A stretch of DNA of 64,000 nt from Streptomyces sp. WMMB 322 (GCF_900090145.1 NZ_FMHI01000011.1:62001-126000), one strand, 5' to 3'. Positions 35,821 through 46,760 are shown, numbered from the stretch's first letter. Numbers and translations: made by a program. Notes: a model not told the origin generated them from the letters alone.

Positions 35821-37632
35821 GTGCGCGGACGGATGTGGAGTGTTCCCCTCGTGATCCTGCTGACCCTCGCGGGTGCCCCCGCGGCAGTGGCGGCGGAGGA
35901 CCGCACAACAACGACCACCGAAGAGCCGCTCCCTCTGGAGCGGCTCTTCGACAACCGGGCGGTGAGCGACGACGCACGGCCGGGAGCGGCCGACTTCGAC
36001 GGGGCGGGCAACTCCCTCTCCGCGCAGGACCTGAAGGCCGCCGGCTGGGAGCCGGGCCGCCTGCTCGGGCTCGACTCGGCCGCACTGCGCTGGCCGCACA
36101 AGCGGCCGGGACAGCCCGACAACGTACGCGCCGACGGGCAGCAGGTCCGGGTCAGCGGAACCGGCAACGCGGTGTCGTTGCTTGTCGCGGCCACCTCCCG
36201 GAGCGGGGGCCCGGGCGCGGGCGTCACCGGCACCGGCACCATCCGCTACTGGGACGGCTCCACCTCCCCCTACACGCTGACCGCTCCCGACTGGCGCGCC
36301 GGCCCGCTCGCGACGAAGGCCGTCGCCCTGCCGCACATCAACACCCGCTCGGGAACGCCCCTCACGGAGAAGGCCAAGCTGTACGCCGTGACGGTTCCGG
36401 TCCGCAAGGGCCGCTCCGTCCGCTCGGTGACGCTGCCGCGCGACGCCGGCCCCGAACGCGATCTGCACGTCTTCGCCGCGTCGGTGCGGCGTCAGGAGCC
36501 GGAGTGGACGGGGAGCTGGACGACGAGCACCGCCGGGTACACCACCGTCGGCCCCTGGGCGGACCAGACGCTCCGCCTCGTCGTGCACACCTCCGCAGGC
36601 GGCTCGCGCACGCGCATCCGGCTGGCGAACACCTTCGCCTCGGCGCCCGTCGAGATCGGGCGGGCCTCCGTCGTCGTCCAGCGCGAGGGCGCCACCGGCA
36701 GGGGGCGGCCGGTGAAGCTGCAGTTCGGCGGTCGCGATCGAGTGGTGATGCCCGCGGGCACGCACGCGGTGAGCGATCCCGTCGGCTTCCAAGTGCCCGC
36801 CGGCAGCAATCTGCTGGTGAGCATCCATCTGCCCGGCCCGGTGGCGGCCGCTCCGGTGCACAGCGCGACCAGTCAGCGCAGCTACGTCAGCGCCGGCGGC
36901 AGCGGCGACCGCACGGGAGACCAGGAAGGCACGGCGTTCACCGGCTCGTTGGGAGTGTGGCCCTTCCTCACAGGTGTCGACGTGCGCGGCGGACCGGGGT
37001 CCGTCGTCGCGTTCGGCGACTCCATCACGGACGGGGTGCGCTCCACGCCCGACACCAACCGGCGCTGGCCGGACGTGCTGGCACGGCGGCTGCGCGCACA
37101 GCAGGAAGTGCCGCGCTACGGCGTGCTCAACCAGGGCATCTCCGCGAACCGTGTCGTCTCCGACCGCTATCCCGGCGACGGCGTCAGCGACGACACGGGC
37201 GGCGTCAGCGCCCTGCACCGCCTGGAGCGTGACGTGCTGGCGCACTCGAACGCGCACACCGTCGTCGTCCTCGAAGGCATCAACGACGTGCGGTGGGGCG
37301 CCTCGGCGGAGGAGGTCGTCGCGGGACTGAAGGAGGTCGCGCGGCGCGCGCACGAGCGTGGACTGCGCGTCGTGGGGGCGACGCTGACGCCCTGTGAGGG
37401 CTACAAGGACTGCCTGCCGGAGGTCGAGGCCAAGCGCAGCGCCGTCAACGCCTTCATCCGCGACAGCAAGGGAACCTTCGACGCGGTGGTCGACTTCGAC
37501 GCGGTCGTACGGGACCCGGACCGCCCTCAGCGGATGCTGCCCGAGTACGACAGCGGCGACCATCTGCACCCGGGTGACGCGGGATACAAGGCGATGGCGG
37601 ACTCGGTGGATCTGAGGAAGCTCGTGCCGTAG
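35821..37632 (+). CDS. Secreted SGNH/GDSL-family esterase
   Basis: A 603-residue secreted hydrolase. A signal peptide (about residues 1-25, ending near AAVAAED) precedes a beta-rich N-terminal half (about 26-385) and a C-terminal SGNH hydrolase domain. The catalytic Ser lies in AFGDSITDG, the block III Asn in EGINDVRW, and the Asp-His pair in SGDHLHPGDAGY. The substrate may be an acylated polysaccharide or lipid; sequence does not decide. The GTG at 35821 follows GAGAGGA at 8 nt; ATG at 35833 is an alternative. Confidence 0.88.
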   Translation: MRGRMWSVPLVILLTLAGAPAAVAAEDRTTTTTEEPLPLERLFDNRAVSDDARPGAADFDGAGNSLSAQDLKAAGWEPGRLLGLDSAALRWPHKRPGQPDNVRADGQQVRVSGTGNAVSLLVAATSRSGGPGAGVTGTGTIRYWDGSTSPYTLTAPDWRAGPLATKAVALPHINTRSGTPLTEKAKLYAVTVPVRKGRSVRSVTLPRDAGPERDLHVFAASVRRQEPEWTGSWTTSTAGYTTVGPWADQTLRLVVHTSAGGSRTRIRLANTFASAPVEIGRASVVVQREGATGRGRPVKLQFGGRDRVVMPAGTHAVSDPVGFQVPAGSNLLVSIHLPGPVAAAPVHSATSQRSYVSAGGSGDRTGDQEGTAFTGSLGVWPFLTGVDVRGGPGSVVAFGDSITDGVRSTPDTNRRWPDVLARRLRAQQEVPRYGVLNQGISANRVVSDRYPGDGVSDDTGGVSALHRLERDVLAHSNAHTVVVLEGINDVRWGASAEEVVAGLKEVARRAHERGLRVVGATLTPCEGYKDCLPEVEAKRSAVNAFIRDSKGTFDAVVDFDAVVRDPDRPQRMLPEYDSGDHLHPGDAGYKAMADSVDLRKLVP

Positions 37633-37683
37633 CCGCACCGCCGCCCGGGACCGGAACGCACAGGCACAGGCCGGGACGGGAGG

Positions 37684-37708
37684 GCCGCCGCGCGGAAACG
37701 CCGGCGGC
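37684..37708. terminator. Hairpin terminator between convergent GDSL esterase and exonuclease III genes
   Basis: GCCGCCG (37684-37690) pairs with CGGCGGC (37702-37708). An inner GCG-GAAA-CGC extends the stem to a GAAA tetraloop with one bulge. It lies about 50 bp past the plus-strand stop and 20 bp past the minus-strand stop. Confidence 0.5.
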
Positions 37709-37728
37709 GCCCGCCCCTGCCGGGACGG

Positions 37729-38508
37729 TCAGAGTTCGAGGTCGACGACGACGGGGGCGTGGTCGGAGGCGCCCTTGCCCTTCCTCGCCTCCCGGTCGAC
37801 ATAGGCGTCCTTCACGGCTGCCTCGAACGGCGCGTTGCCGTAGACCAGATCGATGCGCATGCCCCGGTTCTTCGGGAAACACAGCTGCCGGTAGTCCCAG
37901 TACGTGTACGGGTGGTCGTACTTGAGGGGGCGCGGCATCACGTCCGACAGGCCCTCCTCGCGCAGGGCCTTCAGGGCGGCGCGCTCCGGCTCGGTGACAT
38001 GGGTGGAGCCCTCGAAGACGGAGCGGTCGTAGACGTCCTCGTCGGTCGGGGCGATGTTGTAGTCGCCGAGTATCGCGAAGGGGACGTCCCCGGAGACCTC
38101 GTGCCGGGCGGTGAGGCGGAGCGCCTCCAGCCACTGGAGCTTGTAGTCGTAGTGCGGGTGGCCCACTTCGCGGCCGTTGGGCACGTACACCGACCACACG
38201 CGCACACCGCCGCACGTCGCAGCCGCAGCGCGCGACTCCTGGCCGCCGTCGTAGGCCGGGCCCTCGGGCAGGCCGGTGACGGTGTCGGCCAGGCCGACCC
38301 GGGAGAGCACCGCGACCCCGTTCCACCGCCCGTCACCGTTGACCAGCGACTCGTAACCCAGCGCCTTGACCTCGGCGGCGGGGAAGGCCTCGGCGGAGCA
38401 CTTCAGCTCCTGGAGGCAGAGCACATCGGGAGCGGAGGACTCCAGCCACTCCAGCAGCCGCGGCAGACGGGCACCCACGGAATTGACGTTCCAGGTCGCG
38501 ATACGCAT
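37729..38508 (-). CDS. xth: Exodeoxyribonuclease III
   Basis: A 259-residue apurinic/apyrimidinic endonuclease and 3'-5' exonuclease for base-excision repair. Motifs are TWNVNSVGARL at the start, CLQELKC with the metal-binding Glu34, FAILGDYNIAPTDEDVYD, WDYRQLCFPKNRGMRID and the C-terminal catalytic His in GASDHAPVVV. ATG 38508 matches the family start MRIATWNVNS. It lies 10 bp after the MBL-fold gene and is probably co-transcribed. Confidence 0.95.
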   Translation of the reverse strand: MRIATWNVNSVGARLPRLLEWLESSAPDVLCLQELKCSAEAFPAAEVKALGYESLVNGDGRWNGVAVLSRVGLADTVTGLPEGPAYDGGQESRAAAATCGGVRVWSVYVPNGREVGHPHYDYKLQWLEALRLTARHEVSGDVPFAILGDYNIAPTDEDVYDRSVFEGSTHVTEPERAALKALREEGLSDVMPRPLKYDHPYTYWDYRQLCFPKNRGMRIDLVYGNAPFEAAVKDAYVDREARKGKGASDHAPVVVDLEL

Positions 38509-38518
38509 GCCGTGAAAT

Positions 38519-39166
38519 CTACCTCGCGACACCGACACTCTCGCCGGGGGCCAGACGCCCGTGCTCCACACCTCCCAGATCGCCGATGAGCCGGTCGTAG
38601 ACCGGCCTCGCCTGGTCCGCGAGGAGTCCGTCGTGCACGTCGAAGGCGCGGCGCGGCGCGACTTCGCGCAGGTAGTCGATGACCTCGGAGACCTTGCTCC
38701 AGGGCGCGTGCACCGGCAGCAGCAGCGTGTCCACGGGGCGGCCCGGAACGGTCAGGGCGTCACCGGGGTGGAAGAGGGAACCGTTCACGACGTAACCGCA
38801 GTTGGCGATCCGCGGGATGTCGGGATGGATCACGGCGTGCAGCTGCCCGTGGACCTCGACGGAGAAACCCGCGGCGTCGACGGTGTCGCCCTCTCCGACG
38901 GTGTGCACCCGGCCGGGGAAGGTCGTGGAGATCCGCTCCGAGACACTGCGCGGCGCCCAGATCTGCGCGGCCGGATCGGCTTCCATGGCGGCGCGCAGCC
39001 GGCCCTCGTCGAAGTGGTCGGGGTGCTCGTGCGTGATCAGCACCGCGTCGGCTCCGACGGCGGCGTCGCCCTCGCTGAAGCCTCCGGGGTCGATGACGAG
39101 CGTGCGTCCGTCCTGCTCGACCCGTACGCAGGCGTGGCCCTTCTTGATCAGCTCCATGGGGGCCAT
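38519..39166 (-). CDS. MBL-fold metallo-hydrolase (UlaG/L-ascorbate-lactonase-like)
   Basis: A 215-residue metallo-beta-lactamase-fold hydrolase with the zinc motif THEHPDHFD and further ligands in LFHPGDAL and near AFDVHDG. The opening MELIKKGHACVRVE is typical of small UlaG-like MBL proteins. The substrate is unknown. Start at 39166 or, three codons in, 39157. It probably forms an operon with exonuclease III. Confidence 0.85.
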   Translation of the reverse strand: MAPMELIKKGHACVRVEQDGRTLVIDPGGFSEGDAAVGADAVLITHEHPDHFDEGRLRAAMEADPAAQIWAPRSVSERISTTFPGRVHTVGEGDTVDAAGFSVEVHGQLHAVIHPDIPRIANCGYVVNGSLFHPGDALTVPGRPVDTLLLPVHAPWSKVSEVIDYLREVAPRRAFDVHDGLLADQARPVYDRLIGDLGGVEHGRLAPGESVGVAR

Positions 39167-39230
39167 TGTGCCTGCTGCTCCCGGCGGTTCGGCGCGACCT
39201 CCGCGTGCCTGCGCGCGACCCGGGACGGGA

Positions 39231-40502
39231 CTACTCGTCCGGCGTTGTCTCTTCCCGGATCACGCCCTGGGCGACCGCGAACGCGGAGTTGGCGGCCGGA
39301 ACGCCGGCGTAGACGGCCGTCTGGAGGAGGACCTCCTTGATCTCCTCCGGGGTGAGCCCGTTGCGCAGGGCCGCCCTGATGTGGAACGTCAGTTCGTCGT
39401 AGTGGCCGCGGGCGACGAGCGCGGTGAGGGTGATCACGCTGCGGGTCCGCCGGTCGAGGCCCTGACGGGTCCACACCTCGCCCCAGGCGTAGCGCGTGAC
39501 GAAGTCCTGGAAGTCCTGCGTGAAGTCGTCCGCGTTCTCCTGCGCCCGGTCCACGTGCGCGTCTCCGAGGACCTCGCGGCGGACCTTCATTCCCGCGTCG
39601 TAGGTGTCGCTGCGGGCCGTGACAAGGTCCGCGGACTCCAGTTCCGCGACGGCGCCGGTCGGCCTGGTCGGCGCGGGAGTGATCACGGGCGCCGGTGCGG
39701 GCGGGCCCGCGGGCGACTCCTGCCAGCTGGTCGTGAAGTGCCTGATGATCAACTCGGTGACGGCACCCGGCTGTTCGACGGGCGTCAGGTGCGACGCTCC
39801 GGGCACTATCGCGAGCCTCGCGTCCGGTATACCGGCGACGAGGGCGCGGGCGTCGGCCGGCGGTGTCGCCTCGTCCTCGGCTCCGGCGACGACCAGCGTC
39901 GGCACGCCGATCCCGCCCAGTTCACTGCGCACGTCGAAGGCGGCCAGCACCTCGCAGGCCGCGATGTAGCAGCCGGGGTCGGTCGTGCGCACCATCTGCA
40001 CGGCCCACTCGACGATCGCGGGCTGCGCCTCGACGAACCCCTCGGTGAACCACCGCTCGGGCGTGGAGCGGGCGATGGGGTCGAGCCCGTTGGTACGGAC
40101 GACGACGCCGCGCTGCCGCCAGGCGTCGGCGGTCCCGAAGCGGGGCGAGGTGGAGATGAGCGCGAGCGAGGAGAGCCTTTCGCGGGCCAGGATGCCCAGC
40201 TGTATGCCGACGGCGCCGCCGATGGAGCACCCGGCGAAGCCGAAGCGCTGGACGCCGAGGGAGTCGAGCGTGGCCAGGACGCGCTCGGCCAGCGACGTGG
40301 CCGAGTCGGCCGGATACGCGGGGGCTCCCCCGTGACCTGGCAGGTCGAATCGGAGAACGCGCCAGCTGCGGGTCAGTTCCGGGATCTGCCGGTCCCACAT
40401 GTGCCACGTCGTACCGAGGGCCGGACCGAGCACGAGCACGGGGGCGTCGTCGGGGCCGTCCAGGCGGTGTTGCAACATCCGGTCACTCTGCTTCTCGCTC
40501 AC
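39231..40502 (-). CDS. pcaL: Bifunctional enol-lactonase / 4-carboxymuconolactone decarboxylase
   Basis: A 423-residue fusion. Residues about 15-260 are an alpha/beta-hydrolase with the nucleophile Ser93 (GCSIGG), Asp210 (GAEDEATP) and His238 (GASHL), acting as 3-oxoadipate enol-lactonase. A Pro-rich linker (264-282) joins a decarboxylase domain (about 297-415, with FVTRYAWGEVWTRQGLDRRTR and LTALVARGHYDEL). The fusion carries out two consecutive steps of the protocatechuate branch. No other pca gene lies nearby, so it is isolated from its pathway. It starts at GTG 40502. Confidence 0.88.
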   Translation of the reverse strand: MSEKQSDRMLQHRLDGPDDAPVLVLGPALGTTWHMWDRQIPELTRSWRVLRFDLPGHGGAPAYPADSATSLAERVLATLDSLGVQRFGFAGCSIGGAVGIQLGILARERLSSLALISTSPRFGTADAWRQRGVVVRTNGLDPIARSTPERWFTEGFVEAQPAIVEWAVQMVRTTDPGCYIAACEVLAAFDVRSELGGIGVPTLVVAGAEDEATPPADARALVAGIPDARLAIVPGASHLTPVEQPGAVTELIIRHFTTSWQESPAGPPAPAPVITPAPTRPTGAVAELESADLVTARSDTYDAGMKVRREVLGDAHVDRAQENADDFTQDFQDFVTRYAWGEVWTRQGLDRRTRSVITLTALVARGHYDELTFHIRAALRNGLTPEEIKEVLLQTAVYAGVPAANSAFAVAQGVIREETTPDE

Positions 40503-40559
40503 GCGGCCACGCTACCCAGCACTCCGCGGGGCGCGACCACGGGGGCATTGCTCTGTACA

Positions 40560-41123
40560 TCAGAACTTCACTGTGGACACGACATACACACGCGGCATGC
40601 TCCGGTACGTGCGGTCGACGGTGATCGCCACGTCCGGACGGTTGCCGCTCTGCCGGTACGTGGTACCCGCGTAGTCGTGCCCCTCCTTCTCCAGGTCCCA
40701 GCCGACCTTCTCGGCATGCCTGCCGCCGATGGTGACGTGTCCGGACCTCAGTGCGGAAGAGCTGGTACCGACGTCTTCGAGAAATTCGCCGAGCTTCTTC
40801 GGCGGCAGACGGAACTGCACGTAGAGCGTGCTGGTCTGCCAGGAGTTCGCCTCGTAGAAGGCGTAGTGGCTGGACCGGGACGGCAGAGGCACATCGTAGA
40901 CGTCGCGCTGCACTTTGTTCGGCCAGCCGTAGGTGAGGTTGGTGGCCGCCGCGTTGCGCTGCTTGTCCTCGCCGCTCTCGCGGCTCTGGAATGCGGACCT
41001 GACCAGATAGCCGAGCGGCACCGCGATCAGCAGCACCACGACGAGCAGGGTGAGCAGGCGGTGGCGCGGCCGGTGCGGCGGCCGCCGCGACGGGCGCACT
41101 CCCGGGGGCGTGGTGGTGGTCAC
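40560..41123 (-). CDS. Single-TM membrane protein of unknown function
   Basis: A 187-residue protein with a cytoplasmic basic, Pro-rich N-terminus, one membrane segment (LLTLLVVVLLIAVPLGYLV, about residues 23-41) and an extracytoplasmic domain with several Tyr/Trp residues. No family recognised. Its GTG overlaps the ROK-kinase stop by four bases (41120-41123), so it is translationally coupled to that gene. A link to sugar kinase activity is not evident. Confidence 0.65.
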   Translation of the reverse strand: MTTTTPPGVRPSRRPPHRPRHRLLTLLVVVLLIAVPLGYLVRSAFQSRESGEDKQRNAAATNLTYGWPNKVQRDVYDVPLPSRSSHYAFYEANSWQTSTLYVQFRLPPKKLGEFLEDVGTSSSALRSGHVTIGGRHAEKVGWDLEKEGHDYAGTTYRQSGNRPDVAITVDRTYRSMPRVYVVSTVKF

Positions 41124-42280
41124 TGGCCCACCGCCCGGCGGAGGTTGTCGGCGGCGCGTTCGTAGCGCTCGTATCTCTCGAGCCGGCGCCGGTTGGCGCG
41201 CCGGAACCGGCGGGCCACGAGACGGGCGAGGTCGGCGGCGCCGACCATGCCCGCTTCGGGGCCGAGCTGTGCCTTGGCGATGGTGGCCTCCGGGCGGTAA
41301 CCGCGGCCCGTGAGATGGCGCTTGAAGGCCTCACGTGCCGGATCGATGAGCAGTTCGTCGGCGGCGCTGACACCCCCGCCGATCACGAAGCCGCCGGGGT
41401 CGAGGGCCGCGGCGAGGTTGGCGATGCCGACGCCCAGCCAGTGCCCGATGTCCTGGAGCAGTTCGGTGCACATCGCGTCGCCGTCGCGGGCCAGTTCGGT
41501 GATGAGCGGGCCGGTGATCTCCGAGATGTGGCCGCCGACGCGCTCGATGATCCCGTACGCGACGGGGGATTCGGCGACGGCGAGTTCACGCGCCTCGCGC
41601 ACGAGGGCGTTCCCCGAGCTGTACTGCTCCCAGCAGCCTCGGTTGCCGCAGGGGCAGCGGTGGCCGCCGGGCACGACCTGCATGTGCCCGAACTCGCCGG
41701 CCACGCCGTACTTTCCGCGCTTGACGCGGCCCTCCTCCAGGATGGCGCCGCCGATGCCCGTGCCGAGGGTGATCATCACGAGATGGTCCTCGCCGCGTCC
41801 GGCGCCGAAGCGCCACTCGCCCCAGGCCGCGGTGTTGGCGTCGTTGTCGACCATGACCGGGACGGCGAGACGTGCGGTGAGGGCGTCCTTGAGGGGTTCG
41901 TCCCGCCAGGCCAGATGCGGCGCGAACAGCACGCGGGAGCGGTCGGCGTCGACCCAGCCGGCGGCACCGATGCCGACGGCGTGCACGTCGTGGCGGTCGG
42001 AGAGGTCCAGGACCAGCTCGGCGATGGTGTCCTCGACGACCTTGGGGCTCTTGGACTTCTCCGGCGTCTCGGCGCGCACCTGTTCCAGGATCTGGCCGTC
42101 GGCGTCGACGACGCCCGCCATCACCTTCGTTCCGCCGATGTCGATGCCGACCGTGGGGACGCGGGGCGCGGACAGCGGCGAGCGGCGCTCCCGGGTGCTG
42201 ACCGTCCGCAAAACGCTGGCGCTCGGCGCGGAGCGGCGATGGCGGCGGTCCCGGTCCGCGCGCTCTCGGTACATGCTCAC
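41120..42280 (-). CDS. ROK-family sugar kinase (glucokinase-like)
   Basis: A 386-residue ROK kinase. The phosphate-binding loop is VGIDIGGTKVMAGVVDADG, DNDANTAAWGEW is the sugar-binding region and the zinc motif is CPCGNRGCWEQ. A roughly 40-residue basic extension precedes the kinase core, and no helix-turn-helix is present, so a kinase is likelier than a repressor. Start GTG 42280 has AGGAAAGG about 7 nt upstream; ATG two codons later is possible. It follows the CUT2 sugar importer in the same direction and may phosphorylate the imported sugar. Confidence 0.87.
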   Translation of the reverse strand: MSMYRERADRDRRHRRSAPSASVLRTVSTRERRSPLSAPRVPTVGIDIGGTKVMAGVVDADGQILEQVRAETPEKSKSPKVVEDTIAELVLDLSDRHDVHAVGIGAAGWVDADRSRVLFAPHLAWRDEPLKDALTARLAVPVMVDNDANTAAWGEWRFGAGRGEDHLVMITLGTGIGGAILEEGRVKRGKYGVAGEFGHMQVVPGGHRCPCGNRGCWEQYSSGNALVREARELAVAESPVAYGIIERVGGHISEITGPLITELARDGDAMCTELLQDIGHWLGVGIANLAAALDPGGFVIGGGVSAADELLIDPAREAFKRHLTGRGYRPEATIAKAQLGPEAGMVGAADLARLVARRFRRANRRRLERYERYERAADNLRRAVGQ

Positions 42281-42479
42281 TGCGCGGCCTTTCCTCGTGC
42301 GCGGCTGCCGGCCTCCGGGCCGGCGGGTCGGTCGTTCCGTGGGCCGGACGGAACGGTGAGCCCGGTCCCGGCCCACAGGCCGATTCTGCCTTACCGCGCG
42401 AGGTCGCGACGCCACACTCCTGTGACCGGCCGGGACGCGGAGGTACCGGCCGGCACCAGCGCCGGGGGGCCGCCTGCCG

Positions 42480-43444
<965 letters not shown>

Positions 43445-43448
<4 letters not shown>

Positions 43449-44584
43449 CGGCTCGCCTCCGCACGCTTGCGTATCCACGCGTTCAGCAGGACGGCGACCA
43501 GCAGCATCGCCCCGAGGAAGAACTTGAACCAGTCGGGCTCCCACTGCGCGTACACGATGCCCTTGCTCGTCATGCCGAAGATGAACGCGCCCACCGCGGC
43601 GCCCACCGCCGATCCGTAGCCGCCGGTCAGCAGGCAGCCGCCGATGACCGCCGCGGCGATGTAGATCAGCTCGTTGCCGACGCCTTCTCCGGACTGGACC
43701 ACGTCGTAGTTGAAGAGGAGGTGCTGGCCGGATATCCAGGCGCCGAGCGACACCCCGAGATACAGACCGATCTTGGTGCGGGCGACGGGGACGCCCACGG
43801 CGCGCGCGGTGTGCTCCCCGCCGCCGACCGCGAAGATCCAGTTCCCGGCCCTCGTGCGCAGCAGCAGCCACGTGGCCAGGACGACCAGGGCCAGCCACCA
43901 CACGACGGTGATCTGGATATCGGCGGGCCCGATGGCCAGCTCGGAGGCGAAGAGCGCCCTGGCCGAGGTGAAGCCCTCCATGTCGGAGATCGTCTTGGTG
44001 GAGACGGTGCCGCTGATCAGCTTCGTCAGGCCGAGGTTGAGGCCCGTCAGCATCAGGAACGTGCCGAGCGTGATGATGAAGCTCGGGAGTTTCGTACGGA
44101 CGAGCATGTAGCCGTTGAAGAAGCCGATGCCGAGCGTGACCAGCAGCGAGAAGCCGACGCCGACCCAGACGTTGGCAGTCATCTGGTAGCTGAACATCGA
44201 CGAGACCAGCGAGGAACTGGTGACCATCACGCCGGTCGACAGGTCGAACTCGCCGCCGATCATCAGCAGCGCCACCGGCACCGCCATGATCCCGAGGGTG
44301 GAGGAGGCGTAGAGCACCGTGGAGAGGCTGGAGGGGCGCAGGAAGCTGTCGGCGACCACGGAGAAGACGGCGAAGACGGCGATCGCGCCGACGACGGCGC
44401 CGAGTTCGGGACGGCCCAGCAGCCGCTGGAGCAGCGGCCGGTGCACGACGCGCTCGTCGCTCTTCCCCGCCGGGCCGGCTCCTGCGGGGCCTCCGCCTGT
44501 CCGCGCCTGCGTGGCGGTGCCGTCCTCCGCCGCCCCGGGGGCGTCCGGTGGTGTGGGTGGTGTCGGTGTGGGTGCAGCCGTCAT
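43445..44584 (-). CDS. CUT2 sugar/polyol ABC transporter permease
   Basis: A 379-residue RbsC/XylH-type permease with about ten membrane segments. A Pro/Ala/Gly-rich cytoplasmic N-terminus (about 45 residues) precedes the first span. The BPD_transp_2 hallmark [13 protein letters not shown] lies in the first half, and [23 protein letters not shown] is the cytoplasmic coupling region. The ATG overlaps the upstream binding-protein stop (ATGA, 44581-44584). Confidence 0.92.
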
Positions 44585-45630
44585 CGCGTTCCCCGCTTCG
44601 TGTACTTCTGCAAGGTGGATGCGTCCTTCTTCGTGAGGATCTGCGGGCCGGTCAGCACGGGCTTGCCGCCGCCCAGCATGTTGGCGTTGTAGCGCTCCAG
44701 CCACAGCAGGTCCACGGCCTCGTAGCCCTGCATGTACGGCTGCTGGTCCATGGCGAATCCGATCGATCCGTCCTTCAGGCCCTGCGCCGCCTGGTCGTTG
44801 AGGTCGAACGTGACGGTCTCCGCCTTGCTGCCCGCGCCCTCGGCGGCCTTGACGGCCGTGGGAGCGAAGGGCGCGCCGAGCGTCACGACGGTGTCGATCT
44901 TGCGGTCCGACTGGAGTTCGGCCTCCAGGGAGGACTCGACGGCGGGCATGTTCGTACCGTCGGCGTGCAGGTTGCGCACCTTGCCGTCGAAGGTGTTGCG
45001 CAGGCCCCGGCAGCGCTCCTCGTGGCCGACGTTGCCCTGCTCGTGCAGGAGGCACACGGCCTTCTTGCGTCCGCGCTCGTTCAGCTCCCGCCCGACGGCC
45101 TCGCCCGCGAGGACCTCGTCCTGGCCGATGTGGGCGAGTGCGCCGTACTCCTCGGACTTGTCCTGGCCGGAGTTGACGGTGACGACGGGTATGCCGGCCT
45201 TGGCTGCCTTCTTCAGCGCGCCCTTCATCGCCTCCGGCTTGGCGAGGGAGACGATCAGGCCGTCCACCTCGTTGTCGACGGCGGCCTTCACGAGCTGCGC
45301 CTGGCGGCCCGCCTCCTTGTCGTGCGAGTAGTGGAAGTCGATGTTGTCCTTGGCGGCCGCCTGCTTCGCGCCGCTCTGGACGATGTCCCAGAAGGTGTCA
45401 CCCTCACCGGAGTGGCTCACCATGGCGATCTTCCAGCGGGGAGTGTCCACGGCCGCGCCGCCCGAGACCGCCGCGTTGCGCTCCTCCTCCGCCCGTTTTC
45501 CGCCGGTGCTGCTGCACCCCGCCAGTCCGGCGGACGCGAGCCCGACGGAGACGAGGACGGCCGCTGCCGTCGCGGACCGGGCCCCGCGGGCTCCCGCGCG
45601 GTTCCGTCGGAACCTTTCCAGCGTGGACAC
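44581..45630 (-). CDS. CUT2 solute-binding lipoprotein (second copy)
   Basis: A 349-residue periplasmic-binding-type lipoprotein (family 4/RbsB class). The lipobox LASAGLAGC puts the lipidated Cys at residue 39. It shares the opening [22 protein letters not shown], the whole domain order and the ending YTKRGTR with the upstream copy, so the pair arose by duplication. GTG 45630 follows AGAGGT at about 9 nt; the gene starts 112 bp after the first copy. Confidence 0.9.
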   Translation of the reverse strand: MSTLERFRRNRAGARGARSATAAAVLVSVGLASAGLAGCSSTGGKRAEEERNAAVSGGAAVDTPRWKIAMVSHSGEGDTFWDIVQSGAKQAAAKDNIDFHYSHDKEAGRQAQLVKAAVDNEVDGLIVSLAKPEAMKGALKKAAKAGIPVVTVNSGQDKSEEYGALAHIGQDEVLAGEAVGRELNERGRKKAVCLLHEQGNVGHEERCRGLRNTFDGKVRNLHADGTNMPAVESSLEAELQSDRKIDTVVTLGAPFAPTAVKAAEGAGSKAETVTFDLNDQAAQGLKDGSIGFAMDQQPYMQGYEAVDLLWLERYNANMLGGGKPVLTGPQILTKKDASTLQKYTKRGTR

Positions 45631-45742
45631 GTACTGCTGACCTCTCGGTACGGGTGTTCCTGTTCGTCGCGGCGCCCGCGGCGGCACCCCGGACCGGCGC
45701 GGACGTCCGCGCCAGTATCGGGGGCCGGCCCGCGGGCGATGT

Positions 45743-46753
45743 TCACCGGGTTCCGCGCTTGGTGTATTTCTCCAGCCGCGGGACGTCCTTGTCCGTGACG
45801 ATCTGCGGGCCGGTCAGCACGGGCTTGCCGCCGCCCAGCTCGTTGGCGTTGTAGGCGTGCAGCCACAGCGCGTCGACGGCCTCGTAGCCCTGGAGGTAGG
45901 GCTGCTGGTCGACGGCGAAGCCGAAGCTCTTGTCCTTCAGCCCCTTCACGACCTGCGCATTGAGGTCGAAGGTGTCGATCTCCGCCTTGCTGCCCGCCTT
46001 CTCCTTGGCCTTGGCGGACGTCGCGGCGAAGGGGGCGCCGAGGGTGAGCACGGTGTCGATGTCGCTGTCCGACTGGAGCTTGGCCTCGACGGAGGACTGC
46101 ACGTCCGGCATGTTCGTGCCGTCCACGTTGAGCGTGCTCATCTCACCGTCGAAGGTCTTCTTCGCACCGGCGCAGCGCTCCTCCAGCGAGACGTTGCCCT
46201 GCTCGTGGATGACGCAGAGCGCCTTCTTGCGGTCGCGCTTGTTCAGCTCGTCGCCGACGGCCTCGCCCGCGATCGCCTCGTCCTGGCCGATGTGCGAGAG
46301 CGCACCGAACTCGGAGGAGTACTGGCCGCCGGAGTTGATGGTGATGACCGGGATGCCGGCCTCCGCCGCCTTCTTCAGCACGCCCTTCATCGCGTCGGGC
46401 TTCGCGAGCGTGACGATGAGGCCGTCCACCTTCTTGTCGATGGCGGACTTCACGAGCTGCGCCTGGCGGCCCGCCTCCTCGTCGTGCGAGTAGTCGAACT
46501 GGACGTTGTCCTTGCGGGCAGCGTCCTTTGCTCCGCTCTGCACGATGTCCCAGAAGGTGTCGCCGTCGCCGGAGTGGGAGACCATCGCGATCGTCATGCG
46601 CGGGGTGTCGACGCCCTTGCCGCCGCCCGCACCGTTGCTCTGCTCCTCGCCACTCTTGCCGCCGGAACTGCTGCAGCCGGCGGCGAGTAGGGCCGCGCTC
46701 GTGATGGCTGCGGCCACTGTTGTCGCTCTACGTGCTCTACGCCGAAGGACCAT
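45743..46753 (-). CDS. CUT2 solute-binding lipoprotein (first copy)
   Basis: A 336-residue sugar/polyol-binding lipoprotein with lipobox LLAAGC (Cys27). The mature part starts with an Asn/Gly/Ser-rich linker, then [21 protein letters not shown]. It is the first gene of the importer operon. The promoter (46761-46790) puts the predicted start of transcription at the ATG, which has no ribosome-binding site, so it is probably leaderless. Two GntR-type operators lie directly upstream of the -35 box. Confidence 0.92.
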   Translation of the reverse strand: MVLRRRARRATTVAAAITSAALLAAGCSSSGGKSGEEQSNGAGGGKGVDTPRMTIAMVSHSGDGDTFWDIVQSGAKDAARKDNVQFDYSHDEEAGRQAQLVKSAIDKKVDGLIVTLAKPDAMKGVLKKAAEAGIPVITINSGGQYSSEFGALSHIGQDEAIAGEAVGDELNKRDRKKALCVIHEQGNVSLEERCAGAKKTFDGEMSTLNVDGTNMPDVQSSVEAKLQSDSDIDTVLTLGAPFAATSAKAKEKAGSKAEIDTFDLNAQVVKGLKDKSFGFAVDQQPYLQGYEAVDALWLHAYNANELGGGKPVLTGPQIVTDKDVPRLEKYTKRGTR

Positions 46754-46760
46754 GAGCGGA

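Noticed and set aside
41120-42280. ROK-family transcriptional repressor
   Set aside because: The short basic N-terminal extension has no winged helix, unlike the ROK protein at 54.3 kb, so a kinase call is better.
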